64,000 bases of DNA from JAGQUL01 sp038212015 (lineage in GTDB: Bacteria > Actinomycetota > Thermoleophilia > Gaiellales > SKUG01). The translations under genes were made by a program, and so were the position numbers. Under the pieces are notes generated by a model, which had not been told where the DNA came from, searched no databases, and saw nothing but the letters and a program-made list of their open reading frames with translations. The DNA lies in contig JBBQUY010000001.1 of NCBI GenBank assembly GCA_038212015.1, forward strand, positions 51,741 to 115,740. Reading direction: 5' to 3'. Positions 17,394 through 24,861 of this stretch are shown here, piece after piece (positions within the stretch are counted from its first letter, which is position 1; the number at the start of each line of letters is the position of its first letter).

Positions 17394-17681
17394 ATGGACA
17401 GCGAGCGCATGCTCGAGGTGGCAGTGTCGATTTGGGGCGTCGCGATGGCGGTCAGTCCCGGCCTGCAGATTCGCCGCATGCTGCAGACGCGCGAATCAGC
17501 CGACGTCTCGGTCGGCTACTTCTCGGTGCTGAGCATCGGGTTCCTGCTCTGGGCGCTCTACGGCATGTCGATCGACTCGAGGATCCTCACGTCGTGCAAC
17601 ACAGTCGCGTTCGTGTTCGGCATCGCAACGATCCTCGTGGCACTCAGGCTCCGGCGCGCTGTGCCAGAATCCGGGGCATGA
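17394..17681 (+). CDS. SemiSWEET-type PQ-loop transporter
   Basis: 95 residues with three membrane helices. SPGLQIRRMLQTRESADVS at the end of the first helix, LLWALYGM in the second and SCNTVAFVFGIATILVAL in the third reproduce the SemiSWEET pattern (P..Q..K...TKS..D.S; LW..YG; N in the third helix). Such proteins dimerise to form a sugar uniporter; the substrate here is unknown. GGAGG lies seven bases before the ATG. Its TGA overlaps the ATG of the next gene (ATGA at 17678), so the two are translationally coupled, which ties it oddly to sulphur amino-acid metabolism. Confidence 0.82.
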   Translation: MDSERMLEVAVSIWGVAMAVSPGLQIRRMLQTRESADVSVGYFSVLSIGFLLWALYGMSIDSRILTSCNTVAFVFGIATILVALRLRRAVPESGA

Positions 17682-18709
17682 CCAGCTCCGAGTTTCCCGT
17701 CATCACCGACCTCATCGGCGACACGCCGATCGTCCGCCTGCAGCGCCTGCAGGAGCCCGGCATGGCCGAGCTGCTGCTCAAGCTCGAGATGTTCAATCCG
17801 GGCTACTCGGTCAAGGACCGCATCGGCGCACGCATGATCGATGCCGCCGAGCGCGACGGCATCCTCAAGCCGGGCGGCACGATCGTCGAACCCACGAGCG
17901 GCAACACGGGCCTGGGCCTTGCGATGACCGCGATCGCGCGTGGTTACACCTGCGTGTTCGTCATGCCCGACAAGATCAGCCTCGAGAAGCAGAACCTGTT
18001 GCGCGCCTACGGCGCCGAAGTCGTCGTCTGCCCCACCGCCGTCGATGCCGACGACCCCCGTTCCTATTACTCGGTGAGCGACCGCCTCGCCGCGGAGCTG
18101 CCGAACGCCGTCAAGCTCAACCAGTACGAGAACCAGGCCAATCCGCAGACGCACTTCGAGACCACCGGTCCCGAGCTGTGGAAGCAGCTCGACGGCCGCA
18201 TCGACGCATTCGTGTGCGGCGTCGGCACAGGCGGCACCGCGACCGGCATCGGCCGCTACCTCAAGTCGCAGGATCCCGCCGTGCAGGTGATCGGCTGCGA
18301 CCCGCCCGGCTCGATCTACGTCACGCCCGAGGACGTCCACGGCTATCTCGTGGAGGGCATCGGCGAGGACTTCTGGCCGGGCACGTTCCAGTACGACATC
18401 GTCGACCGCTGGATCACGGTCGAAGACCGCGACAGCTTCCGCACCGCCAACACGCTCGCGCGCCAGGAGGGCATCCTGACCGGCGGCAGCGGCGGCACGG
18501 CGCTGTTCGGGGCGTTGCAGGTCGCGCGCGAACTTGGCGAGGGCAAGCGCGTGGTGTGCCTGCTCCCGGACACCGGGCGCGGCTACATCTCCAAGGTCTA
18601 CAACCCCGAGTGGCTGCTCGCCAAGGGCATGATCGACGAAGCCGAAGCACGCGAGCTCTCGCCGAACGCCGCTCACGAGCTGCTCGAGGCCGCGGGCGTC
18701 GCGCTGTAG
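17678..18709 (+). CDS. PLP-dependent cystathionine beta-synthase / cysteine synthase family
   Basis: The 343-residue beta-family PLP enzyme has NPGYSVKDRIG (Schiff-base Lys46), EPTSGNTGLG (phosphate loop) and GVGTGGTATGIGRYLK. PGSIY and YLVEGIGEDFWPGTF fit cystathionine beta-synthases better than plain CysK, but the C-terminal CBS domain pair is absent. With the gamma-synthase/lyase gene at 19578 it would form a transsulfuration pair. It overlaps the SemiSWEET stop by four bases; a CAGAAT seven bases before the ATG could also give a leaderless transcript of its own. O-acetylserine sulfhydrylase activity is the alternative. Confidence 0.88.
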   Translation: MTSSEFPVITDLIGDTPIVRLQRLQEPGMAELLLKLEMFNPGYSVKDRIGARMIDAAERDGILKPGGTIVEPTSGNTGLGLAMTAIARGYTCVFVMPDKISLEKQNLLRAYGAEVVVCPTAVDADDPRSYYSVSDRLAAELPNAVKLNQYENQANPQTHFETTGPELWKQLDGRIDAFVCGVGTGGTATGIGRYLKSQDPAVQVIGCDPPGSIYVTPEDVHGYLVEGIGEDFWPGTFQYDIVDRWITVEDRDSFRTANTLARQEGILTGGSGGTALFGALQVARELGEGKRVVCLLPDTGRGYISKVYNPEWLLAKGMIDEAEARELSPNAAHELLEAAGVAL

Positions 18710-18773
18710 CGTCCGCGTCGTTCGGTGCTGCAACATGTTCGAGCGTCATCCCGACGATTCGGTGGACGGATGG

Positions 18774-18793
18774 GACCCCATTGGACCGGGGTC
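18774..18793 (+). terminator. small GC hairpin after the beta-synthase gene
   Basis: GACCCC pairs with GGGGTC across eight bases, between the beta-synthase stop and the ribosome binding site of the lipoprotein gene. It is short, so this is a weak call. Confidence 0.3.
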
Positions 18794-18814
18794 ATGGGAC
18801 GAAGGACGCCTCAC

Positions 18815-19519
18815 ATGCACGTTGCAGCCAGGATCGCGATCGGCGCGGGAATCATCGGAGCGGGTGCACTCGCGCTCGCAGCCTGTGGAAACGAGGCGCC
18901 TTCGGAGCCCAAGCTCGCCGACGACGACGTCATGGGCGCGGCGGATCGCGCCACCGACACCGACGCGATGATGCACCTCGCGTTCGGCATGGCGACCACG
19001 TCAGGTCGTACGGCAGTCGACTCGGTTCGTCTGCTGCGCGCCGCCGACGACGCGACCGACACCGATTCGATGATGCTCAACGCGCTGCGGATGGGTCTCG
19101 ACTCGCGAGCGTCGGCGAACCAGTTCGCCTCGATCGCGTCGGCTGCAGATCGCGCGACCGACACCGACTCGAGCATGCTGAGCCTCCTCGCGATGAACGC
19201 ATCGTCGCGCTTCACGCCCCAGGAGTTCGTGGCGGTGCTCGACCAGGCCGACCGCGCCAGCGACACCGACGCCGCGCTCATGTCGCTCGTGAGCATCGGC
19301 GATCGCTCCAACGCGCCGACCGACAAGGTCCTCAAGGCGTTCTCCGACGCAGACCGCGCGACCGACACGGACTCGGCAGCGATCTCCGTGGTCTACGACG
19401 CGCTTCGCGCCTATGAGGACCAGGGCTACCCGACCCCCGACGAGATCCCCGGCTCGGGCAGCTACCCGACCGGCGGCACGTCCGGTGGCGATGAACCTGC
19501 CCGAGACGTGCTGCGCTGA
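18815..19519 (+). CDS. lipoprotein with five 34-residue repeats
   Basis: A lipoprotein signal (IGAGIIGAGALALAAC, lipid Cys24) precedes five repeats each marked by A-D-R/D-A-T/S-D-T-D at residues 43, 77, 111, 145 and 179, an exact spacing of 34. Each motif is followed by a mostly helical stretch (MLSLLAMNASSRFTPQEFVAV), so the fold is probably an alpha-helical solenoid; the D-T-D clusters could bind a cation. The tail is Gly/Pro/Ser-rich. GAAGGAC before the ATG fits a ribosome binding site. It lies between two transsulfuration genes on the same strand. I recognise no family; a role in the outer face of the membrane is inferred from the lipobox only. Confidence 0.75.
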   Translation: MHVAARIAIGAGIIGAGALALAACGNEAPSEPKLADDDVMGAADRATDTDAMMHLAFGMATTSGRTAVDSVRLLRAADDATDTDSMMLNALRMGLDSRASANQFASIASAADRATDTDSSMLSLLAMNASSRFTPQEFVAVLDQADRASDTDAALMSLVSIGDRSNAPTDKVLKAFSDADRATDTDSAAISVVYDALRAYEDQGYPTPDEIPGSGSYPTGGTSGGDEPARDVLR

Positions 19520-19577
19520 TCTGACGCGCTGACGCGCATATGCGAGTATCCATGCACGGACGCATGGAGGAAACCGC

Positions 19578-20810
19578 ATGAGCGAGTCGAGCAACGAAGG
19601 TCACCCGCGACGACGTCGCGCGAGCGAATACGAAGGCCAGGCCTTCGGCACGCGCGCCGTCCACGCAGGACAGGATCCGGACCCCACGACCGGCGCGGTG
19701 ATCGCGCCCGTCTACATGAACTCGACGTACGTGCAGCACGGCGTCGGCGAGTTCGCCGGCTACGACTACTCGCGCACCGACAACCCCACGCGTCGCGCGC
19801 TCGAGATCCAGCTCGCGGCGCTCGAGGGCGGCGACCACGGTATCGCGTTCGCGAGCGGCATGGCCGCCACGAGCACCGTGCTGCAGACGCTCCAGCCGGG
19901 CGACCACGTCGTCTGCGTCAACGACGTGTACGGCGGCACGTTCCGCGTCTTCACGAAGGTGATGGAGCGTCACGCGGGCATCGAGGTGACGTTCGTGTCG
20001 ATGCGCGATGCCGCCGCCGTCGCTGAAGCGATGACCGACCGCACGAAGCTCGTGTGGGTGGAGACGCCCACCAACCCGCTGCTCAACGTCATCGACATCG
20101 CAGCGGTCGCGAAGGTGGCGCACGATCGTCGCGCGCTGCTGGCCGTCGACAACACGTTCGCCACGCCGTACCTGCAGCAGCCGCTCGCACTCGGCGCGGA
20201 CATCGTCGCCCACTCCATGACCAAGTACCTGGGCGGACACTCCGACGTCGTCGGGGGAGCGCTCGTCGTCAACGACGACACGCTCGCCACCGAGCTGCGG
20301 TTCCTGCAGAACGCCGTCGGCGCCGTGCCCGGCCCGATGGACTGCTGGCTCGTTACTCGCGGGCTCAAGACGCTGCACCTGCGCATGGAGCGCCACTGCG
20401 AGAACGCCGCCGCGATCGCACAGGTGCTCGAAGCGCGCGACGACGTCGAACAGGTGCTGTATCCCGGGCTCGAGTCGCATCCCGACCACGCGGTCGTGCA
20501 GCGGCAGATGCGCGCCGGCGGCGGCATGATCAGCTTCCGCCCTGCCGGCGGCGTCGATCGCGCACGCGAGGTGTGCGCGTCGACGAAGCTGTTCACGCTC
20601 GCGGAGAGCCTCGGCGGGGTGGAGAGCCTCATCGAGCTGCCGGGCCTGATGACGCACCAGTCGGTTGCGGGCTCGGACCTGGAGGTGCCGGCCGAGCTCG
20701 TGCGCCTGAGCGTCGGCGTCGAGCATGTCGACGACCTGGTGCGCGACCTCGAGCACGCGCTCAATTCGACGCGGCACCTGGTCGGCAGCTCGAGCGGCGC
20801 GACGGCATGA
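19578..20810 (+). CDS. metB: cystathionine gamma-synthase / gamma-lyase
   Basis: The 410-residue Cys/Met-metabolism PLP enzyme has GTRAVHAGQDPDPTTGAV, YSRTDNPTRRALE, FASGMAATSTVLQ and the PLP lysine in SMTKYLGGHSD (Lys216), then SLGGVESLIELPGLMTH. The family includes cystathionine gamma-synthase and gamma-lyase; sequence alone does not separate them well, and the neighbouring beta-synthase favours the lyase in reverse transsulfuration. GGAGG precedes the ATG. The first ~20 residues are a basic, disordered extension. Its last codons overlap the ATG of the VOC gene (ATGA). Confidence 0.9.
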   Translation: MSESSNEGHPRRRRASEYEGQAFGTRAVHAGQDPDPTTGAVIAPVYMNSTYVQHGVGEFAGYDYSRTDNPTRRALEIQLAALEGGDHGIAFASGMAATSTVLQTLQPGDHVVCVNDVYGGTFRVFTKVMERHAGIEVTFVSMRDAAAVAEAMTDRTKLVWVETPTNPLLNVIDIAAVAKVAHDRRALLAVDNTFATPYLQQPLALGADIVAHSMTKYLGGHSDVVGGALVVNDDTLATELRFLQNAVGAVPGPMDCWLVTRGLKTLHLRMERHCENAAAIAQVLEARDDVEQVLYPGLESHPDHAVVQRQMRAGGGMISFRPAGGVDRAREVCASTKLFTLAESLGGVESLIELPGLMTHQSVAGSDLEVPAELVRLSVGVEHVDDLVRDLEHALNSTRHLVGSSSGATA

Positions 20811-21220
20811 GCGAGCCTCCGGCCGTCATCGCGTGCCTGCGCTATCACGATGCGCCGGCGGCGATCACGTTCCTGCGTGACGCGCTCGAGTTCGAGCTCG
20901 GTCACATGACAGAGGACGAGCAGGGACGCATCGTGCACGCCGAGCTGTGGCGCGGCGACGACGTGCTGATGCTCGGTTCCGATCGTGACGACACGCCCTG
21001 GAACCAGGCACCCGGCACGGGCGGCACGTACCTGGTGCTCGAGACCGAGGACGCCGTGGATGAGCATTTCGCGGCAGCGATGCATGCGGGCGCGATCAGC
21101 GTCACCGAGCCGGAGACGCCCACGTACGGCGGACGCGAATGCATGATCCGCGATCCCGAAGGCAACCTCTGGAGCCTGGGCACCTACCGCCCCGAACGAG
21201 CCGCGCGAACGCAGGCGTAG
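20807..21220 (+). CDS. VOC (glyoxalase/bleomycin-resistance-like) protein
   Basis: 137 residues with the betaalphabetabetabeta pattern of vicinal oxygen chelate proteins: CLRYHDAPAAITFLRDALEF, HAELWRGDDVLMLGS, then YLVLETEDAVDEHFAAAM and ECMIRDPEGNLWSLGTYRP. The DPEGN-W end is typical of the PhnB/glyoxalase-like subgroup, which includes dimethylarsinic or antibiotic-binding proteins. It overlaps the upstream PLP enzyme gene by four bases, so it is co-translated with it. The substrate is unknown. Confidence 0.85.
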   Translation: MSEPPAVIACLRYHDAPAAITFLRDALEFELGHMTEDEQGRIVHAELWRGDDVLMLGSDRDDTPWNQAPGTGGTYLVLETEDAVDEHFAAAMHAGAISVTEPETPTYGGRECMIRDPEGNLWSLGTYRPERAARTQA

Positions 21221-21224
21221 CGAG

Positions 21225-22514
21225 TCAGTCCGCGGCGCGCGGGCGCACGCCCGGCAGCAGGAACGGCAGCCGCGCGATGCGACGCTGCGGCTCGATGCCT
21301 GCCCGCGCCAGCATCGCTTCCTCATCGGTGACGTGGATGCTTGCAGCCTCGTCGATGCGCTGGACGAGCGCCGCACGTTCGCACGTGCCGTACGGGTCGT
21401 GCACGAACTCGAGGATGCCTGCGGTGATCTCGTCCAGATGCTCGAGGCAGTTGTGATGGTCGCGCTCGTACACCGTCACCGCGGAAGGTCCACCCAGCGC
21501 TGCTGCGAGCAGGTGCGCATCCGCGACCGGGATCGTGCGATCGCGTCCGCCGTGGAAGATCCGAACGGGGATCGTCAGCTGCGGCGCCGCGTGGAGCCGG
21601 TCGTTCTCGCGAACGAAGTCCATGAGGTCTTCGAGGTCGCGCCGCTGCGTCATGTGCTGCAGCGCCGTCAGGTTGAGCGTCGGCAGCTCACGGAAGTAGC
21701 GGCTCGGCTGGAACGGCGGGCAGATCACTGACAGGCTCGCGGCGCGTGAACCGATCGCCGCCTCGAGCGAGAAGTTCGCGCCCAGGCTCATGCCGTACAG
21801 GTGCAGGCTGTCCGGGTCCAGACGCGGGTCCGTCGCCAGGTGGTCGAGCACCACGCGCGGGTTCGGAACGTTCGCGGCTTCGAGGATGCCGTCGGTCTCG
21901 CCGTACATGGGGTTGTCGATGCGAGCGACGGCCACGCCGCGGCGCAGCATCGGCATCGCGAATGCATGCATCTCTTCCTTGGTGCCGGTGATGCCGGGCA
22001 CGATCAGCACGCAGGGGACGGGGGAGTTGGCCGCCGCGCCGGGAGCCCGGCGGGCCAGGGGCAGCTGCAGGTAGCCGGCGATCCGTTCGCCCTGCGCGTT
22101 GCGGACCTCGAAGCGCTCGAGCTCGGGCTGGTCGACGCGCGCGTACGCCTCGAGCGCGAGCCGGTACAGGCGCTGCTTGAGCGGGCTGGGTGCCAGCAGG
22201 ATTCGCTGCGCGACGTAGTAGGCGGTGAATGCGCCTTGCCAGTCGCCCGCGAATGCGCGCTTGTCGCCTTCGTCCTCCCACGCGTACGGCCACCGGCCGA
22301 GCGAGCGCAGGTTCGGCAGCACGCGCCGGAGCTGCTCGTCGGTGGCGCCAATGATGCGCAGCTGCCGACGCAGGTGGTCGGGGATCATCTCCGGCCGGAA
22401 TCCGGCGATTCGCGTGACCGCCTGGAACACGCCGCCGGCCACCCGCTCTCGCGGGCGACGGGGCAGCGGCGTGACGTGCTGCCCGTTCTGGTGGTGTCCG
22501 GGATGGAACGGCAT
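21225..22514 (-). CDS. alpha/beta hydrolase, FrsA/DUF1100-like
   Basis: The 429-residue protein has an N-terminal helical part of about 135 residues and an alpha/beta-hydrolase domain with CVLIVPGITGTKEE (oxyanion strand-loop), nucleophile elbow LYGMSLGA (Ser243), acid in FHGGRDRTIPV and catalytic His in YERDHHNCLEH. The large N-terminal part before the hydrolase core resembles FrsA/DUF1100-type esterases. There is no signal peptide, so it acts in the cytosol. It converges with the VOC gene, with only four bases between stops. Upstream (22532-22552) lies the palindrome GCGAGCGCGCTCGC. The substrate is unknown. Confidence 0.82.
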   Translation of the reverse strand: MPFHPGHHQNGQHVTPLPRRPRERVAGGVFQAVTRIAGFRPEMIPDHLRRQLRIIGATDEQLRRVLPNLRSLGRWPYAWEDEGDKRAFAGDWQGAFTAYYVAQRILLAPSPLKQRLYRLALEAYARVDQPELERFEVRNAQGERIAGYLQLPLARRAPGAAANSPVPCVLIVPGITGTKEEMHAFAMPMLRRGVAVARIDNPMYGETDGILEAANVPNPRVVLDHLATDPRLDPDSLHLYGMSLGANFSLEAAIGSRAASLSVICPPFQPSRYFRELPTLNLTALQHMTQRRDLEDLMDFVRENDRLHAAPQLTIPVRIFHGGRDRTIPVADAHLLAAALGGPSAVTVYERDHHNCLEHLDEITAGILEFVHDPYGTCERAALVQRIDEAASIHVTDEEAMLARAGIEPQRRIARLPFLLPGVRPRAAD

Positions 22515-22655
22515 TCGGTTCGGTGAGTCCTTCGCGAGCGCGCTCGCGCGAGGGTCCTACCCCATCTATCGTCGAAAACGGTCAATTTGTCGAGCCCATG
22601 CCGAAATTCGGCCGTCGGGGCCGCGAGGGCAGCCACCCCGATAGGATCGCTGTAC

Positions 22656-22728
22656 GGGAGTGTGGCGCAGCTGGTAGCGCAGCGGACTTTTAATCCGTTG
22701 GTCGTGGGTTCGAGCCCCACCGCTCCCA
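22656..22728 (+). tRNA. tRNA-Lys (TTT)
   Basis: A full cloverleaf: acceptor GGGAGTG/CGCTCCC, D-arm GCGC-AGCTGGTA-GCGC, anticodon stem GCGGA/TCCGT with loop CTTTTAA (anticodon TTT), T-arm GTGGG-TTCGAGC-CCCAC, discriminator A at 22728. CCA is not encoded. TAGGAT 15-20 bases upstream may be the -10. Confidence 0.96.
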
Positions 22729-22753
22729 TCCCGTGCCGTCTTGCCACGCCGGC

Positions 22754-23275
22754 TCAGAAGAACTCGTGGATCTCGCCGTCTTCGCTGATCCAGGTGCTGC
22801 GCCCCGCATCGTCGGCCTGCGCGGTCCTGACCGCGACGCGATCACGTGCCTCGCCGACGTGCCGCGAGATGCTCGCGAGGCGGTCGTCGAGCATGTCGCG
22901 AGTGGCGTGCAGCTGCGCCGGGTCGTCGAGCGAATGGCGCAGTCGCGTCAGCAGTGAACCGATCGAACGGGAATCGGCGTCAGGGCCTCGACGAACCAGG
23001 TTCGTGGCTGATTCGATCGATTCGAGTGCTCCGCTCGTCAGGCGTGCCTGGCCGTAGCGGCCCGACACGGACGTGAGCATCGTCTCGGCGATCGCCGCCT
23101 CGCGCAGCGCGCGTTCGAGTCGCGACGTCGAGAGCGTCGCGTCGACGAAGCCGCGGCGTGTCCCGGAGGCAAGCGTCGCGATGCCGTCGCCGGCCGCCGG
23201 GATCGCAGCCGCTGCGGAGTCGAGCTGCGCGACCAGCTGGAGTCGTACGACCTGTGCCACGTCAGAGGCAAGCAT
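22754..23275 (-). CDS. helical protein of unknown function
   Basis: I do not recognise this 173-residue product. It is predicted almost wholly helical: VAQVVRLQLVAQLDSAAAAI, TSRLERALREAAIAETML and SLLTRLRHSLDDPAQLHATR suggest a helical bundle. It has no signal peptide or membrane segment. The ATG at 23275 is chosen because the residues upstream in the open frame are Arg-rich and run into the promoter region of the next gene; no clear ribosome binding site is seen. It lies between tRNA-Lys and a divergent alpha/beta-hydrolase gene. Confidence 0.55.
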   Translation of the reverse strand: MLASDVAQVVRLQLVAQLDSAAAAIPAAGDGIATLASGTRRGFVDATLSTSRLERALREAAIAETMLTSVSGRYGQARLTSGALESIESATNLVRRGPDADSRSIGSLLTRLRHSLDDPAQLHATRDMLDDRLASISRHVGEARDRVAVRTAQADDAGRSTWISEDGEIHEFF

Positions 23276-23451
23276 GTAACAGCAACCGTCCCGTCGTTCT
23301 TCGTCCCTGCCATGTTTTCGGGTCGGTGCACACATCTGTTTCCGATCCGTGCCTCCACGCCGAGTTCTCCCGCGGCCAGCGCGGCGGCTCACGGAGGCCA
23401 CCAGCCCGCCATCTGCGCAGTTTCCGAACGACCCGACGCGATTCACAGGAG

Positions 23452-24546
23452 ATGACGACCCCCGTCACAGCTTCTCGTGGGCTGTCTGGCGTGCTTCCGC
23501 ACGTGGACCGCGTCGTGCCGCAGGATCCCGCCACGCTGCTTCCCGTCGCTGGGCACGGCCATGCTCCGGCGCGCTTCGTGCTCGCCGCGCCCACCGACCT
23601 GCCGATGCGACCGATCCGTGCGTACGCATCGCTCAAGTCCGCCGACTCCGTCGAAGCACGCGTCGATCTGGTGTTGCAGGAGCTCGAGCGCCAAGGCGCA
23701 TTTCGCCGCAAGCACATCTTCCTGGGCGCCCCGACCGGCGGCGGCCACATCAACCCGGTGGCCATGGAGCTCGTCGAACGCATGGCGCGCGGCGATGTGG
23801 CGAGCGTGGGCATCCAGTACGGCACGCTCCCGTCGGTGCTGTCGATCGGCAAGGTCGACGACGCGCGCGACATGCTCAAGCTGCTCATGGAACGCATCCG
23901 CGACCGCATCCGCCGCGACCATCCCAACGGTGGCGGCCCGAAGGTCCTGCTCTATGGCGAGAGCCTCGGCGGATGGGCCAGCCAGGGTGTGCTCGACAGC
24001 GCCGCCGAACGTGCCGAACGCACCGGACAGCCAACTGATCCGCTCCGCCTGATGGGGATCGACAAGGCCGTGTGGATCGGGATCCCCGGCTTCAGCCGCT
24101 TCCACCGCGATCGACTCGGACCCGGCGGCATGCAGGCGATCTCGAGCATCGCCGAACTCGACAAGCTCCCCGTCGCCGCACGTACGAAGGCGCGCGCGTG
24201 GGAGCTCTCGCACTTCGACGACCCCGTCCACCGCGCTGACCTCGCCACGATCTGGCGCCGCCCCAAGTGGCTGCCCGCAGACGGCAACAATCCCAAGGGT
24301 GTTGGCAAGGACGAACGCTGGCGACCGCTGCTGACGTTCATCGACACTGCGGTGATGACGCTCAGGTCCGCCAACAAGGAAGTGATCGGCACGTTCACCG
24401 ATCACGGCCACGACTACCGCAAGGAGCTGCCCAGGCTGCTGCGCGAGGCGTTCGACTTTCACGACGTCACCGATGCCGAGCTCGCACGCATGACCGAGCA
24501 GGTGCGCCAGAGCGAGGTCTGGATCATGGGACAGGACTGGAAGTAG
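23452..24546 (+). CDS. alpha/beta-hydrolase of the Abhydrolase_9 / DUF2319 type
   Basis: The ~364-residue protein has VLLYGESLGGWASQGVLDS (nucleophile Ser171), RRKHIFLGAPTGGGHINPVAMELVERM and IGTFTDHGHDYRKELPRLL, the pattern of the Abhydrolase_9 domain that usually forms the C-terminal half of larger membrane proteins in actinobacteria. Here it stands alone with no membrane part. Family members are predicted lipases or esterases with no established substrate. The ATG at 23452 lies directly against AGGAG, too close for ideal spacing, so the true start could be a little different. Palindromic pair B follows the gene. Confidence 0.72.
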   Translation: MTTPVTASRGLSGVLPHVDRVVPQDPATLLPVAGHGHAPARFVLAAPTDLPMRPIRAYASLKSADSVEARVDLVLQELERQGAFRRKHIFLGAPTGGGHINPVAMELVERMARGDVASVGIQYGTLPSVLSIGKVDDARDMLKLLMERIRDRIRRDHPNGGGPKVLLYGESLGGWASQGVLDSAAERAERTGQPTDPLRLMGIDKAVWIGIPGFSRFHRDRLGPGGMQAISSIAELDKLPVAARTKARAWELSHFDDPVHRADLATIWRRPKWLPADGNNPKGVGKDERWRPLLTFIDTAVMTLRSANKEVIGTFTDHGHDYRKELPRLLREAFDFHDVTDAELARMTEQVRQSEVWIMGQDWK

Positions 24547-24625
24547 GGGGCGCTCGCAGGCGGAATCGACGCGGATCGGCGTGCGCGGCTCCGGTCTGCG
24601 GTCATGTCGTCGGAGGCAGGTCGGA

Positions 24626-24671
24626 CGAGTGTTGATCAGTGCGCGATTGCAGTGCCGCTCATCAACACTCG
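24626..24671. repeat. palindromic unit B1
   Basis: CGAGTGTTGAT pairs perfectly with ATCAACACTCG, 11 bp, around a 24-base centre containing GCGCGATTG and TGCCGCTC. A sister unit follows 62-63 bases on. It lies 3' of the Abhydrolase_9-type gene. Confidence 0.8.
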
Positions 24672-24688
24672 CGTCATCGAGCGTCGAT

Positions 24689-24732
24689 GAGTGTTGACCA
24701 ACGCGCGATTGGGCTGCCGCTCATCAACACTC
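24689..24732. repeat. palindromic unit B2
   Basis: GAGTGTTGA pairs with TCAACACTC. The centre shares GCGCGATTG and CTGCCGCTC with B1, so the two are copies that have diverged mainly inside the loop while the arms stayed paired. Confidence 0.8.
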
Positions 24733-24861
24733 GCGACGGCAGAGGCGGTGATCGGCGCTGATGGGGGAGGGGTGTGAGCCGGGGCGGAGGCCGGACCGCT
24801 GCAACCTCGGGACCCCGATCAACGATATGCGGATGGGACGGTATCAGGACGAATTTGACGA

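Larger units (their letters stand above)
24547..24861. other. intergenic stretch with paired palindromes
   Basis: No gene is seen. The middle holds the two palindromic units of locus B (24626-24671 and 24689-24732). The remainder precedes the unknown gene at 24862; GACGAATTTGACGA just before its ATG gives at best a weak ribosome binding site. Confidence 0.5.
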
